This document shows, piece after piece, positions 1 through 6,835 of a stretch of 14,889 nucleotides of DNA. Position 1 is the stretch's first letter; each line of letters opens with the position of its first letter. The stretch lies in assembly GCA_947630885.1 (NCBI GenBank), contig CANRJI010000018.1, positions 1 to 14,889 of the forward strand, read 5' to 3'. The stretch is from an uncultured Bacilli bacterium. GTDB lineage: Bacteria; Bacillota_I; Bacilli_A; RF39; UBA660. The notes beneath the pieces were generated by a model, which was not told the origin of the DNA, did not search any database, and saw only the letters and a list, made by a program, of their open reading frames with translations. The translations under genes were made by a program, and so were the position numbers.

Positions 1-13
1 TTTATTTTATTTA

Positions 14-109
14 TTAATTTATAAGGCTTACAAGCCCCCCCCCCCAGATTAACTTATGGTTAACTGAGTATAAGAAAAAGTGATAACATATATTACTTAC
101 TTTAATCAC
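14..109 (-). CDS. Possible short or phase-variable ORF interrupted by a G11 tract
   Basis: A GTG start at 109 is preceded by AGGAGT (118-123) at 8 bases spacing and by a good promoter at 135-163. The frame reads MIKVSNICYHFF at its start, then enters a run of 11 G on this strand (35-45), giving WGGG, and stops at TAA 14-16 after 31 codons. With 10 G it would stop at once after the tract. With 9 or 12 G it would stay open through the left edge of the window. The gene signals are seen directly. That this is the 5' end of a longer, length-switched gene is inference, and I do not recognise the peptide. It could equally be a chance ORF or a tract of wrong length from sequencing. Confidence 0.3.
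   Translation of the reverse strand: MIKVSNICYHFFLYSVNHKLIWGGGLVSLIN
35..45. repeat. Mononucleotide tract, 11 C (+) / 11 G (-)
   Basis: Eleven C in a row on the plus strand inside otherwise strongly AT-rich DNA. It lies 62 to 74 bases after the GTG start of the small minus-strand frame and is followed at once on that strand by a short GGCTT/AAGCC hairpin. Poly-G runs of this length are classical slippage sites in phase-variable genes. They can also be sequencing or assembly errors. Confidence 0.9.
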
Positions 110-117
110 GTTATCAC
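80..117. repeat. Inverted repeat GTGATAAC / GTTATCAC
   Basis: Perfect 8-base arms at 80-87 and 110-117 with a 22-base interior. The right arm sits between the ribosome binding site (118-123) and the GTG start (109) of the minus-strand frame, so a transcript could fold there or a dimeric regulator could bind. The octamer GTGATAAC also occurs in the palindrome at 3394-3413. Confidence 0.4.
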
Positions 118-134
118 ACTCCTATCATGGTTTA

Positions 135-163
135 ATTTTAACATAAATTAGAATTATTTACAA
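135..163 (-). promoter_or_regulatory. SigA-type promoter driving the G-tract frame
   Basis: On the minus strand: -35 TTGTAA (158-163), 17-base spacer, -10 TAAAAT (135-140) with an extended TGT just before it. The expected transcript start near 128 leaves a short leader containing the AGGAGT ribosome binding site and the GTG start at 109. Confidence 0.55.
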
Positions 164-184
164 TAATAAGCCATTAATTATTTT

Positions 185-398
185 TTATTTTAAGCTTTCT
201 TTAATAGCACCGTAAATTTTTTAATATGCTTACCGTTGTATAATGAATTCCATCACTTGTTTCAATATTTCCGACTTTTTAATATGTATCACGATAGATT
301 ACTTTATTATTTAATTTTTTCTTTAGTTCTGTATTGAATGTTTGGGTATTATTATCGGTAGAAATATTTTCTGAATGACTATTTTTAGTAAAAGGAGT
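185..398 (-). pseudogene. Decayed 3' end of an SGNH/GDSL-type hydrolase
   Basis: Reading on in frame from the TGA stop of the pilin-like gene gives a protein-like stretch with DNNTQTFNTELKKKL (about 312-356), then IYRDTY, a TAA at 279-281, then KVGNIETSDGIHYTT (234-278). In another frame the sequence continues as KIYGAIKESLK and ends at TAA 185-187. The order matches the C-terminus of SGNH hydrolases, whose last block carries the catalytic DxxH (here DGIH) followed by a Y-KKIY-IK helix. One in-frame stop, at least one frameshift and no N-terminal part show that it is dead. Nothing of the Ser-containing or Asn-containing blocks remains upstream, where the sequence switches directly to the pilin-like gene. 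The family assignment rests on this short motif only. Confidence 0.6.
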
Positions 399-1205
399 TC
401 AGGAAGTTTTATTCATAGAATTTTGGATGGCATCTTCTATTATTTTAATTGATTCTTTATTAGCATTTTCGATGCAATCAGTAAAGTTTACACCGGCAGT
501 CAAATTTCCTAAGGAAGTAATTAAGACTTTAACTATCCATGGAACAAGGAAAATAATAACGGCATAAAGAAGTCTTTTACCAAATAAGGTCATATTTTTC
601 TTTTGGGCATTTTCATCTGATGATATGACCGATTTAGAAAAATCAATGGTGCCTATAATAATAAGTCCTATAGGAATAACTATGCGGGCAACATCTAAAA
701 GAATATTAAAAAACCAAACTACTCGTAAAATATCAGGATTTAAGCAGGCCTGCAAAATACCATCTTCAGCATCTTCGGCTGCCAATTCTTCTAGAGTAAG
801 TCTTTCCCACTGAGCGTAAAGAGTTATAGACTTACCTCCGTTATATTCTGCACCTACTTCATATGTAGTACCGCTTCCATTCGCTTTGGTATTCCAATTT
901 TTAAATTTATAGCCTTTTTTACTAAATCGCGTTCCACTTCCTATGACACCAGGAGAATCCGGTAGTTGGCCAACACTAAAACTTTTACCTTCACCACCAT
1001 TGGGATTATATGTGATATAGTATTTTGCGAAAGGGTCTCTAATTGGTCTAACAGTATACGTTTCTTTAATATTTTTGCTTACTAATTTATTACTAGTTGT
1101 TTCAGCATTTACAATTAAATTGCTAGGTAGCGACATAATGATAATTGCTACTATTAATAGTATTTTACAAACTAGCTTATTCTTTCTTTTAAATAATTCC
1201 TTCAT
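399..1205 (-). CDS. Secreted InlB-repeat protein with a type IV secretion pilin-like two-helix module
   Basis: 268 residues. Residues 1-35 form a signal peptide (KRK, hydrophobic core, likely cut near NAE). Residues 62-134 form one InlB B-repeat / Listeria-Bacteroides repeat: YITYNPNGG, GYKFKNWNT, a GTTY strand and the terminal LYAQWE. After an acidic linker, two hydrophobic helices (about 163-186 and 211-231) flank a short basic loop with DFSKSVISSDE and LFGKRL. This is the pattern of VirB2/TrbC and Mbov_0395-type pilins. Cys154 and Cys244 bracket the helices and could pair outside the cell. The start follows topA by 15 bases, with GGAAGG overlapping the topA end, so the two are probably co-transcribed and perhaps translationally coupled. 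No other secretion-system gene is in the window. Pilus assembly is therefore unproven; a membrane-anchored surface protein is the cautious reading. The stop is TGA. Confidence 0.75.
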   Translation of the reverse strand: MKELFKRKNKLVCKILLIVAIIIMSLPSNLIVNAETTSNKLVSKNIKETYTVRPIRDPFAKYYITYNPNGGEGKSFSVGQLPDSPGVIGSGTRFSKKGYKFKNWNTKANGSGTTYEVGAEYNGGKSITLYAQWERLTLEELAAEDAEDGILQACLNPDILRVVWFFNILLDVARIVIPIGLIIIGTIDFSKSVISSDENAQKKNMTLFGKRLLYAVIIFLVPWIVKVLITSLGNLTAGVNFTDCIENANKESIKIIEDAIQNSMNKTS

Positions 1206-1220
1206 AATCTTGATACCTTC

Positions 1221-3254
1221 CTATCTTTCATAATCACAATTCACACATTTTATTTTATCTTTTTTCTCTACTAATAAGCTATTACAGTTAGGGCATCTTT
1301 CTCCAGTTGGTTTATCCCAAGAAGCAAATTTGCATTTTGGATAATTAGAACATCCATAAAAGATTTTACCTCTTTTGGTCTTTCTTTCAATGATATTTCC
1401 ATCACAATCAGGACATGGCATGATGATTTTTTCTTCTTGCTTTTCTTTATTACTTTTTATGTATTTACAAGTTGGGTAATTAGAACAAGCTACAAATTTG
1501 CCATATTTACTTTGTTTTATAACAAGGGGGCTATTACAGTTTGGGCATAATTCTCCTGTCTCTTCAGGAGCCTTTTTTTTCATTTCTTTAAAGGCCACTT
1601 GAACTTTTGGTTCAAAGTCTTGATAAAAGACGGAAAGAAGTTTGTTCCATTCAAGGTCGCCATCAGCAATTTTATCGAGGTCATCTTCCATATTTTTAGT
1701 ATATTCGACATTAATGATATCTTTAAAGAACTCTTGAAGCTTATCAGTGGTTTCAATACCAATACTAGTTGGAACAAATTTTTTATCTTCTAAATTGACA
1801 TAGCCACGCTCTTCAATGGTATTAATTATTGTGGCATAAGTTGATGGCCTTCCAATACCTAAGTCTTCCATTTCTTTAATTAATTTGCTTTCGGTGTATC
1901 TAGCAGGCGGTTTTGTCGTATGTGCTGTATATTCAATTTTATTTGATACAACGATGTTACTCTTGTAAGAACTAAAGTCTGGTAAAATGGTGTCTTCTGA
2001 TTCTTCATAAATCGAATATGCTTTTAAATAACCATCGAAAATAAGAACTTGACCAGTTGCTTTAAACTGATAATTATTATTATCTAAAATAATGGTTGTC
2101 GCTTCAACTTTAGCATCTTTCATTAATGATGCAAGAGCACGATAATAGATTAAGCGATATAATTTATATTCATCATTTGTCAAATATTCTTTAATAGATT
2201 CTGGGGTTCTTCGAATTGATGTCGGCCTAATAGCTTCGTGAGCATCTTGGACATTTTCAGTCTTAGTACTCTTTTTAACATAGCCAACATATTCACTACC
2301 ATAAGTATCTTTAATATAAGAATAAGTATCTTTAATAAATTCGTCAGATAATCTTACAGAGTCAGTTCTCATGTAACTGATGAGACCAACTGATTCATCT
2401 TTTAAAGATATTCCTTCATATAATTTTTGAGCAATCATCATCGTCTTTTTCGAAGTAAAACCTAATTTGGTAATAGCTTCTTGCTGAAGAGTACTCGTAA
2501 TAAAAGGAAATTTACTCTTTTTAGCTTTTTCTTTTTTATCAACTGATTCTATTTTGAAGGCATTAGATAATTTACTTAATATTTCTTTAGCTTCAAATTC
2601 TTTTTTTATTTCAATTTTTTTGTGATTATAAGTATCTAACTTAGCACTAAAATCATTAAAATAGGCATCTATTTCAAAGTATTCTTCAGGAATAAATGAC
2701 TCTATTTCTCGTTCACGATCCACGATTAATTTTAAGGCTACGGACTGAACACGTCCTGCCGACTTACCACCTGTCTTCGACTGCATAAGTTTACTTAAGC
2801 GAAAACCGATGATACGGTCAAGAATACGTCTTGTCTCTTGCGATTTAACGAGATTATCATCAATCTTACGAGCTTTAGAAAAGGAATCTAAAACAGCATT
2901 TTTGGTTATTTCATTAAATACAATACGATCATAATTATTTTCTTTTAGCCCTAAAGTATCGTATAAATGCCAAGATATGGCTTCACCTTCACGATCGGGA
3001 TCGGTTGCCAAATAAACAAAATCAGCATTTTTGATTTCTTGTTTTAACTCTTTAACTAATTTATTTTTTCCTTTAATGATTTTATAATCAGGTTTAAAAT
3101 TATTTTCAATATCGACACCAAATCCGTATTTACCAGAAGTCGATAAATCTCTTATATGTCCTAAAGAAGAAACTACTTTGTAGTCTTTTCCTAAATATTT
3201 TTCAATTGTTTTACTTTTATGTGGAGATTCCACGATTACTAATTTTTTTGCCAT
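1221..3254 (-). CDS. topA: DNA topoisomerase I
   Basis: Type IA topoisomerase that relaxes negative supercoils by cutting and rejoining one strand. With the start used here it is 677 residues. The TOPRIM domain has VESPHKSKTIEKYLG (8-22) and the metal-binding DPDRE (85-89). The catalytic tyrosine is Tyr294 in LISYMRTDSVRL. Three C4 zinc ribbons close the protein (about 570-596, 614-641, 654-673), the usual C-terminal set. A longer frame begins at ATG 3278, but that ATG lies in the promoter -10 box. The ATG at 3254 has GGAGGAAGG just upstream and gives the family N-terminus MAKKLVIVES, so it is the real start. The gene heads an operon with the pilin-like gene. The usual neighbour dprA is not present upstream; comEC is. 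Confidence 0.97.
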   Translation of the reverse strand: MAKKLVIVESPHKSKTIEKYLGKDYKVVSSLGHIRDLSTSGKYGFGVDIENNFKPDYKIIKGKNKLVKELKQEIKNADFVYLATDPDREGEAISWHLYDTLGLKENNYDRIVFNEITKNAVLDSFSKARKIDDNLVKSQETRRILDRIIGFRLSKLMQSKTGGKSAGRVQSVALKLIVDREREIESFIPEEYFEIDAYFNDFSAKLDTYNHKKIEIKKEFEAKEILSKLSNAFKIESVDKKEKAKKSKFPFITSTLQQEAITKLGFTSKKTMMIAQKLYEGISLKDESVGLISYMRTDSVRLSDEFIKDTYSYIKDTYGSEYVGYVKKSTKTENVQDAHEAIRPTSIRRTPESIKEYLTNDEYKLYRLIYYRALASLMKDAKVEATTIILDNNNYQFKATGQVLIFDGYLKAYSIYEESEDTILPDFSSYKSNIVVSNKIEYTAHTTKPPARYTESKLIKEMEDLGIGRPSTYATIINTIEERGYVNLEDKKFVPTSIGIETTDKLQEFFKDIINVEYTKNMEDDLDKIADGDLEWNKLLSVFYQDFEPKVQVAFKEMKKKAPEETGELCPNCNSPLVIKQSKYGKFVACSNYPTCKYIKSNKEKQEEKIIMPCPDCDGNIIERKTKRGKIFYGCSNYPKCKFASWDKPTGERCPNCNSLLVEKKDKIKCVNCDYER

Positions 3255-3276
3255 AAACGCCTTCCTCCCTGGTATC

Positions 3277-3306
3277 ATTATATAATAGTTTTTTTCTAAA
3301 TTGCAA
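3277..3306 (-). promoter_or_regulatory. topA promoter
   Basis: Minus strand: -35 TTGCAA (3301-3306), 18-base spacer, -10 TATAAT (3277-3282). The transcript should begin near 3270, giving a leader of only about 16 bases that is mostly the GGAGGAAGG ribosome binding site. This rules out the in-frame ATG at 3278. Confidence 0.8.
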
Positions 3307-3352
3307 GTCTTTTTTCTATTTTTTATTAATGCTTGTAAAATCTTTGAAATAG

Positions 3353-3380
3353 TAAAAAATAGCCCACTTAACTGGGGCTA
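3353..3380 (-). terminator. Terminator of the comEA-comEC operon
   Basis: On the minus strand TAGCCC (3375-3380) pairs with GGGCTA (3360-3365) across a 9-base loop that can itself pair (ACTT/AAGT), followed by six T (3354-3359). It lies between the comEC stop and the topA promoter. Confidence 0.85.
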
Positions 3381-3393
3381 CTTTATATATAAA

Positions 3394-3413
3394 CATAAGT
3401 GATAACACTTATG
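3394..3413. repeat. Perfect palindrome CATAAGTG-ATAA-CACTTATG
   Basis: 8-base arms with a 4-base loop, 60 bases after the comEC stop and 14 bases before the canonical terminator hairpin. It may be a first, weak terminator or RNA-end stabiliser of the comEC transcript, or a protein site. It lacks a long T run of its own. The core GTGATAAC is shared with the repeat at 80-117. Confidence 0.5.
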
Positions 3414-3473
3414 ACATTATATCATATGCTCCAAGGTGGTAAATTGTGATAAATTTAACTATATTAAATCTAT

Positions 3474-5519
3474 TTAGCCTCCTTTATTTTGAAGATATGT
3501 TCTTATTTGACATTTTTTCTTATTTAATTTTATTTCGATACTTCCATCTAAATCGGTTCGATAGATATTTGATTGGGATAAAATATCTAAGACAGAATCT
3601 TTAGGGTGACCATAACTATTATTTCTGCCTACGGAGATAATACTATATTTAGGCTTCATAGCGTCAATAAACTCTTTACTCGAAGATGAAGATGAACCGT
3701 GATGCCCTACTTTTAGAAAGTCGATATCTTTGATATTATACTTTTCTAAAATGTCTTTTTCTTTGATGAGACTAGCATCTCCCATAAAGAGAAATTTATA
3801 ATTAAAGTACTTAAAATAAATAACATTGGAATTATCATTTTCGTTATCATAATTTTGGGTATGTAAAATATATAGTTTATGTTTATTTAAAGAGAAACTG
3901 CTAACACTTTGATAATATTTTATCTTTTTCTCTTTACTTAAATCTATTAAAGATAATTCGAGGTCGGTATTTTCACCATCATTTAAAATAATTTTTTCAA
4001 CAGGAAAATTATCAACTAAATAACTAGCTCCACCGATATGGTCTAAGTCGCCATGACTGATAATAAGATAGTTTATTTTACGAATACCTTTACTTTTTAA
4101 ATATGGTATGATACCGTTTTCCATTATATAGGAACTTTTACCAGTATCTATTAAAATGTTACCTTGGTTAAAGGGAAATGTTATAAGAGAAGAATCAGCT
4201 TCGCCAACATCAAAAACGGTGATATTTATTTTATTATTTAGATTGGGACTAAAATAATAAAGAAAGATAAAAATAAAGATGAGATAAAAATATTTAGGGT
4301 GCTTTAAAGTTATAACGAGAAGGAAATAATAAAAGATGATAAGAAAAAAATGTGGTTTGGAAAATATAAAAGTGATAACAGTAATGTTAGAACAAAAAAG
4401 GGCTACTTTTTCAACAACTGATAATAGATGAAAAAGAAATGAATCAAGATATGGAAAAAGAAGTGTTAAAAGTGATAGAGGAAAAATAATCGTACTAACT
4501 AAAGGTAAAAAGAGAAAATTAATAAGAAGACTAATAAAATTAATTTCATAGTTTTGATAAATGGTTATAGGAAAAGATACAAGAAAGGAAAGAAAAATGG
4601 GAAAGATGATTTTGATAAGTTTCTTTTTTTTAGAAAATTTATTTTGAAATAGGAAAAGAAATGACGATATAAGATAAGAATAAATAAAACCTATTTGATA
4701 AATGATAAAAGGATTAATAATAATGGAAAGTGCTAGAGTTAGAAGAACTATATCAACTTTAGTTATTTTTAATTTACTTATTTTATTTATGCTAATTAGA
4801 AGAAACATAATGGTACTTCGAAGAAGAGATGGTGTATTAATAAGAAGAAGGTAGAAAACTAAAATAATATCGGCAATGAGATATTTTAATTTTTTATTAT
4901 AAGTTACTTTATTTAGATAAAAGAAAATTAAACTTGTTAAAATGCTAATATGCATTCCGGAAATAGAAAAGAGATGGGATGCCCCTATTTTACGATAAGC
5001 ATTAGAAATATCTCGAGAAAGATTATTTTGACCTAAAAGGAAGACTTCGAGATAGTCTTTTGACTTTAAAGAAGTTATTCTTTGATAGATAATATTTTTG
5101 ATGGTAAAGAGAAAGTTACGATTATTTTTTATTTTACGAATAGATGTTGCTTCGACAATGTAATATATTTTCTGATACTGTAAATATTTTTGGTAATTAA
5201 AGGTATTAGGAATATTTAGAGATTCTGGTACTGTTAATTTACCTTCGATGATAATTTTATCGCCAAGAGATAATTTATTTAAAGAATTATTTTCGAAATT
5301 ATATTTGACAATAAGTTTTTCTTTAGCATTAACTTCGATAGTAAGTTCAGTATCAGTAACTTGATAATTATCGATAGTACCAATAAAAGTATTATCACTT
5401 GGTTGATATTTAGATATGAAATGATAGTTTTGAAGATAGATAATATCGCATATTAAAATAACTAACGATAAAATTTTGAAGATATATTTAGATGATAAGA
5501 TAGTCTTTAATTTTTTCAA
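3474..5519 (-). CDS. comEC: ComEC/Rec2 competence DNA channel with metallo-beta-lactamase domain
   Basis: Inner-membrane channel that takes single-stranded DNA into the cell during natural transformation. The order is two N-terminal hydrophobic segments, an oligonucleotide-binding-like region (about 40-125), the multi-helix Competence domain (about 160-425) with the family motif HLFSISGMHIS, then a metallo-beta-lactamase domain with ISHGDLDHIGG and VGHHGSSSS plus a late GHP. The metal ligands look complete, so nuclease activity is possible. The frame is open to 5534, where a TTG could start but has only AGG two bases away. A second TTG at 5519 has GGAG nine bases upstream, so I start there (681 residues). 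There is no early ATG. The gene overlaps the end of comEA by about 32 bases, which suggests translational coupling. Full family length, no damage seen. Confidence 0.93.
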   Translation of the reverse strand: MKKLKTILSSKYIFKILSLVILICDIIYLQNYHFISKYQPSDNTFIGTIDNYQVTDTELTIEVNAKEKLIVKYNFENNSLNKLSLGDKIIIEGKLTVPESLNIPNTFNYQKYLQYQKIYYIVEATSIRKIKNNRNFLFTIKNIIYQRITSLKSKDYLEVFLLGQNNLSRDISNAYRKIGASHLFSISGMHISILTSLIFFYLNKVTYNKKLKYLIADIILVFYLLLINTPSLLRSTIMFLLISINKISKLKITKVDIVLLTLALSIIINPFIIYQIGFIYSYLISSFLFLFQNKFSKKKKLIKIIFPIFLSFLVSFPITIYQNYEINFISLLINFLFLPLVSTIIFPLSLLTLLFPYLDSFLFHLLSVVEKVALFCSNITVITFIFSKPHFFLIIFYYFLLVITLKHPKYFYLIFIFIFLYYFSPNLNNKINITVFDVGEADSSLITFPFNQGNILIDTGKSSYIMENGIIPYLKSKGIRKINYLIISHGDLDHIGGASYLVDNFPVEKIILNDGENTDLELSLIDLSKEKKIKYYQSVSSFSLNKHKLYILHTQNYDNENDNSNVIYFKYFNYKFLFMGDASLIKEKDILEKYNIKDIDFLKVGHHGSSSSSSKEFIDAMKPKYSIISVGRNNSYGHPKDSVLDILSQSNIYRTDLDGSIEIKLNKKKCQIRTYLQNKGG

Positions 5520-6117
5520 ATAAAGATTCTCCAATACCTGCTACATTTTTGATATCATCAAGGCTTTTAAAAGGTCCATTTTGATTACGATATTTAATTA
5601 TTTCTTCAGCTTTAGCTTCACCTATTCCCGGTACTTCCTGTAATTCTTCCTTTGATGCGGTATTTAAATTGATGAGGCGCTCTTCTTCATCAGTATTAAG
5701 ACAGGCATCATTAGTTATTTCAGGGCAATCACAAACACAAATTTCTTCACGATATTTATCTTGGACTTCTTCTGAAGAATAAATAATAATGGTCATTTCA
5801 TCAGATACGATTTTGGCAAGATTAATGAGAGAAGTATCGGCTCCTTCTAAAAGGCCACCGGCAACGGAAATAACATCGTTTACTCTACTCCCTACAGGGA
5901 CAGTATAAACACCCGGATTTTTAATCATTCCTTTGATATCGACTATAACGGTATCTTTTTCTTTTTCACTACTAGGTTCTTCCTTGGGAGGATCTATCTC
6001 TTCTTTAATGATTGTTTCTACTTCATCATCATCCGTTTTACTATTTTGGTATAAGACATAAATTACTCCCGATAAAATGATGGCGATGCCAAATAAGATT
6101 AAAATTATTTTTTTCAA
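5488..6117 (-). CDS. comEA: ComEA-like DNA receptor
   Basis: Membrane-anchored receptor that binds double-stranded DNA outside the cell and hands it to ComEC. 209 residues: an anchor helix (4-24), an acidic and proline-containing spacer, an SLBB domain (about 56-112, VDIKGMIKNPGVYTV), a linker with four cysteines (127, 129, 131, 139), and a helix-hairpin-helix DNA-binding domain (148-209) with LINLNTASKEELQEVPGIG and VAGIGESLFEKI. The start is TTG at 6117, with AAGGAGG four bases upstream. No ATG fits the frame there. It leads the comEA-comEC operon from a strong promoter. The absence of comEB/comER between promoter and comEC is common outside Bacillus. Confidence 0.93.
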   Translation of the reverse strand: MKKIILILFGIAIILSGVIYVLYQNSKTDDDEVETIIKEEIDPPKEEPSSEKEKDTVIVDIKGMIKNPGVYTVPVGSRVNDVISVAGGLLEGADTSLINLAKIVSDEMTIIIYSSEEVQDKYREEICVCDCPEITNDACLNTDEEERLINLNTASKEELQEVPGIGEAKAEEIIKYRNQNGPFKSLDDIKNVAGIGESLFEKIKDYLII

Positions 6118-6153
6118 ACAGCCTCCTTCTCTTCTCCATTTTGTTAATTATTT

Positions 6154-6182
6154 ATTATAAAGAGAGAAATAGTTTAAGTCAA
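6154..6182 (-). promoter_or_regulatory. comEA-comEC promoter
   Basis: Minus strand: -35 TTGACT (6177-6182), 17-base spacer, -10 TATAAT (6154-6159). It is near consensus for the housekeeping sigma factor. No ComK-like or SigH-like box stands out, so constitutive transcription with weak TTG translation is the simplest reading. Confidence 0.85.
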
Positions 6183-6192
6183 GATGTATTTA

Positions 6193-6221
6193 TTGATATT
6201 TTATTTTTTCTTTGATACAAT
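6193..6221 (+). promoter_or_regulatory. yigZ promoter
   Basis: -35 TTGATA (6193-6198), 17-base spacer, -10 TACAAT (6216-6221). It is divergent from the comEA promoter; the two -35 boxes are 10 bases apart. The transcript should start near 6228, only 8 or 9 bases before the ATG. Confidence 0.8.
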
Positions 6222-6236
6222 ATTTTTGGTGAGATA

Positions 6237-6812
6237 ATGCTCAGTATTAAAGTAAATGATAAATATGAAGAAACAATTAAATATTCAAAATTTATTGCTC
6301 TTTCTTTTAGGGTTTACAGTGCAGTTGAAGTAGATAATTATTTGGAAATGATAAAAGAAGAATATCCTAATGCTAATCATTATTGCTACGGATATGTTAT
6401 AGGCAGTGATATTAAATCTTCAGATGATGGCGAACCTAATAAGACCGCGGGAATTCCTATTTTGAATCAGATAACGGGAAATAATTTAAATAACGTTTTA
6501 GTCGTAGTGGTCCGCTACTACGGGGGAATAAAATTAGGTGCGGGAAATCTTGCTAGAACATATGCAAAAATGGCGAAAATGGTTGTTAAAAAAGAAAATA
6601 TCATAACTTTAGTAATGGGTTATGATATTGATATTACTTTTAATTATAGTGATAGTAAGGAAGTTGATTATCTGATAGCAAATGCTAAAATACTTGATAA
6701 AAAATATGAAGACAAAGTATTTTATCATTTATTAGTAAGTGAAGAAGTTTTGAATAGTCTTAAGAAGTATGAATATAAGATTAATAAAAAAGAGTACATA
6801 GAAAAAGAATAG
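6237..6812 (+). CDS. yigZ: YigZ/IMPACT family protein
   Basis: 191 residues, near the usual 200-215. The N-terminal UPF0029/IMPACT domain has the signature DDGEPNKTAGIPIL (63-76) and VVVVRYYGGIKLGAGNLART (89-108). The C-terminal part (about 125-185) fits the small DUF1949 ferredoxin-like domain. Family members (YigZ, yeast Yih1, mammalian IMPACT) are linked to translation or stress signalling, but the bacterial role is not settled. The ATG at 6237 has GGTGAG three bases upstream at the very 5' end of the expected transcript, so the leader is almost absent. The gene is alone between its own promoter and the terminator shared with trpS. Confidence 0.93.
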   Translation: MLSIKVNDKYEETIKYSKFIALSFRVYSAVEVDNYLEMIKEEYPNANHYCYGYVIGSDIKSSDDGEPNKTAGIPILNQITGNNLNNVLVVVVRYYGGIKLGAGNLARTYAKMAKMVVKKENIITLVMGYDIDITFNYSDSKEVDYLIANAKILDKKYEDKVFYHLLVSEEVLNSLKKYEYKINKKEYIEKE

Positions 6813-6835
6813 ATAAAATGTAATCTATTCTTTTT
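6802..6835. terminator. Bidirectional terminator shared by yigZ and trpS
   Basis: Perfect 13-base arms: AAAAAGAATAGAT (6802-6814) and ATCTATTCTTTTT (6823-6835), with an 8-base loop. Read from either side it ends in a T run. The yigZ stop (6810-6812) is inside the left arm and the trpS stop (6834-6836) overlaps the right arm. Confidence 0.85.

Noticed and set aside
282..401. TGA read as Trp, extending the pilin-like protein about 39 residues into the hydrolase remnant
   Set aside because: Tryptophan is TGG in all genes here, eno ends at a TGA shared with the next ATG, and the extension is the tail of a different protein family followed by more stops.
625..813. Plus-strand ORF inside the pilin-like gene, and similar antisense ORFs in topA, trpS, the coiled-coil gene, the flippase gene, eno and khpA
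   Set aside because: They lie wholly opposite well-supported genes, lack ribosome binding sites and look like no protein family.
3255..3278. topA start at the upstream ATG 3278
   Set aside because: That ATG overlaps the -10 box, so it is not in the transcript. ATG 3254 has a strong ribosome binding site and the conserved N-terminus.
4369..4378. A further GTGATAAC copy as a regulatory site
   Set aside because: It is single-armed and inside comEC coding sequence, as expected by chance in AT-rich DNA.
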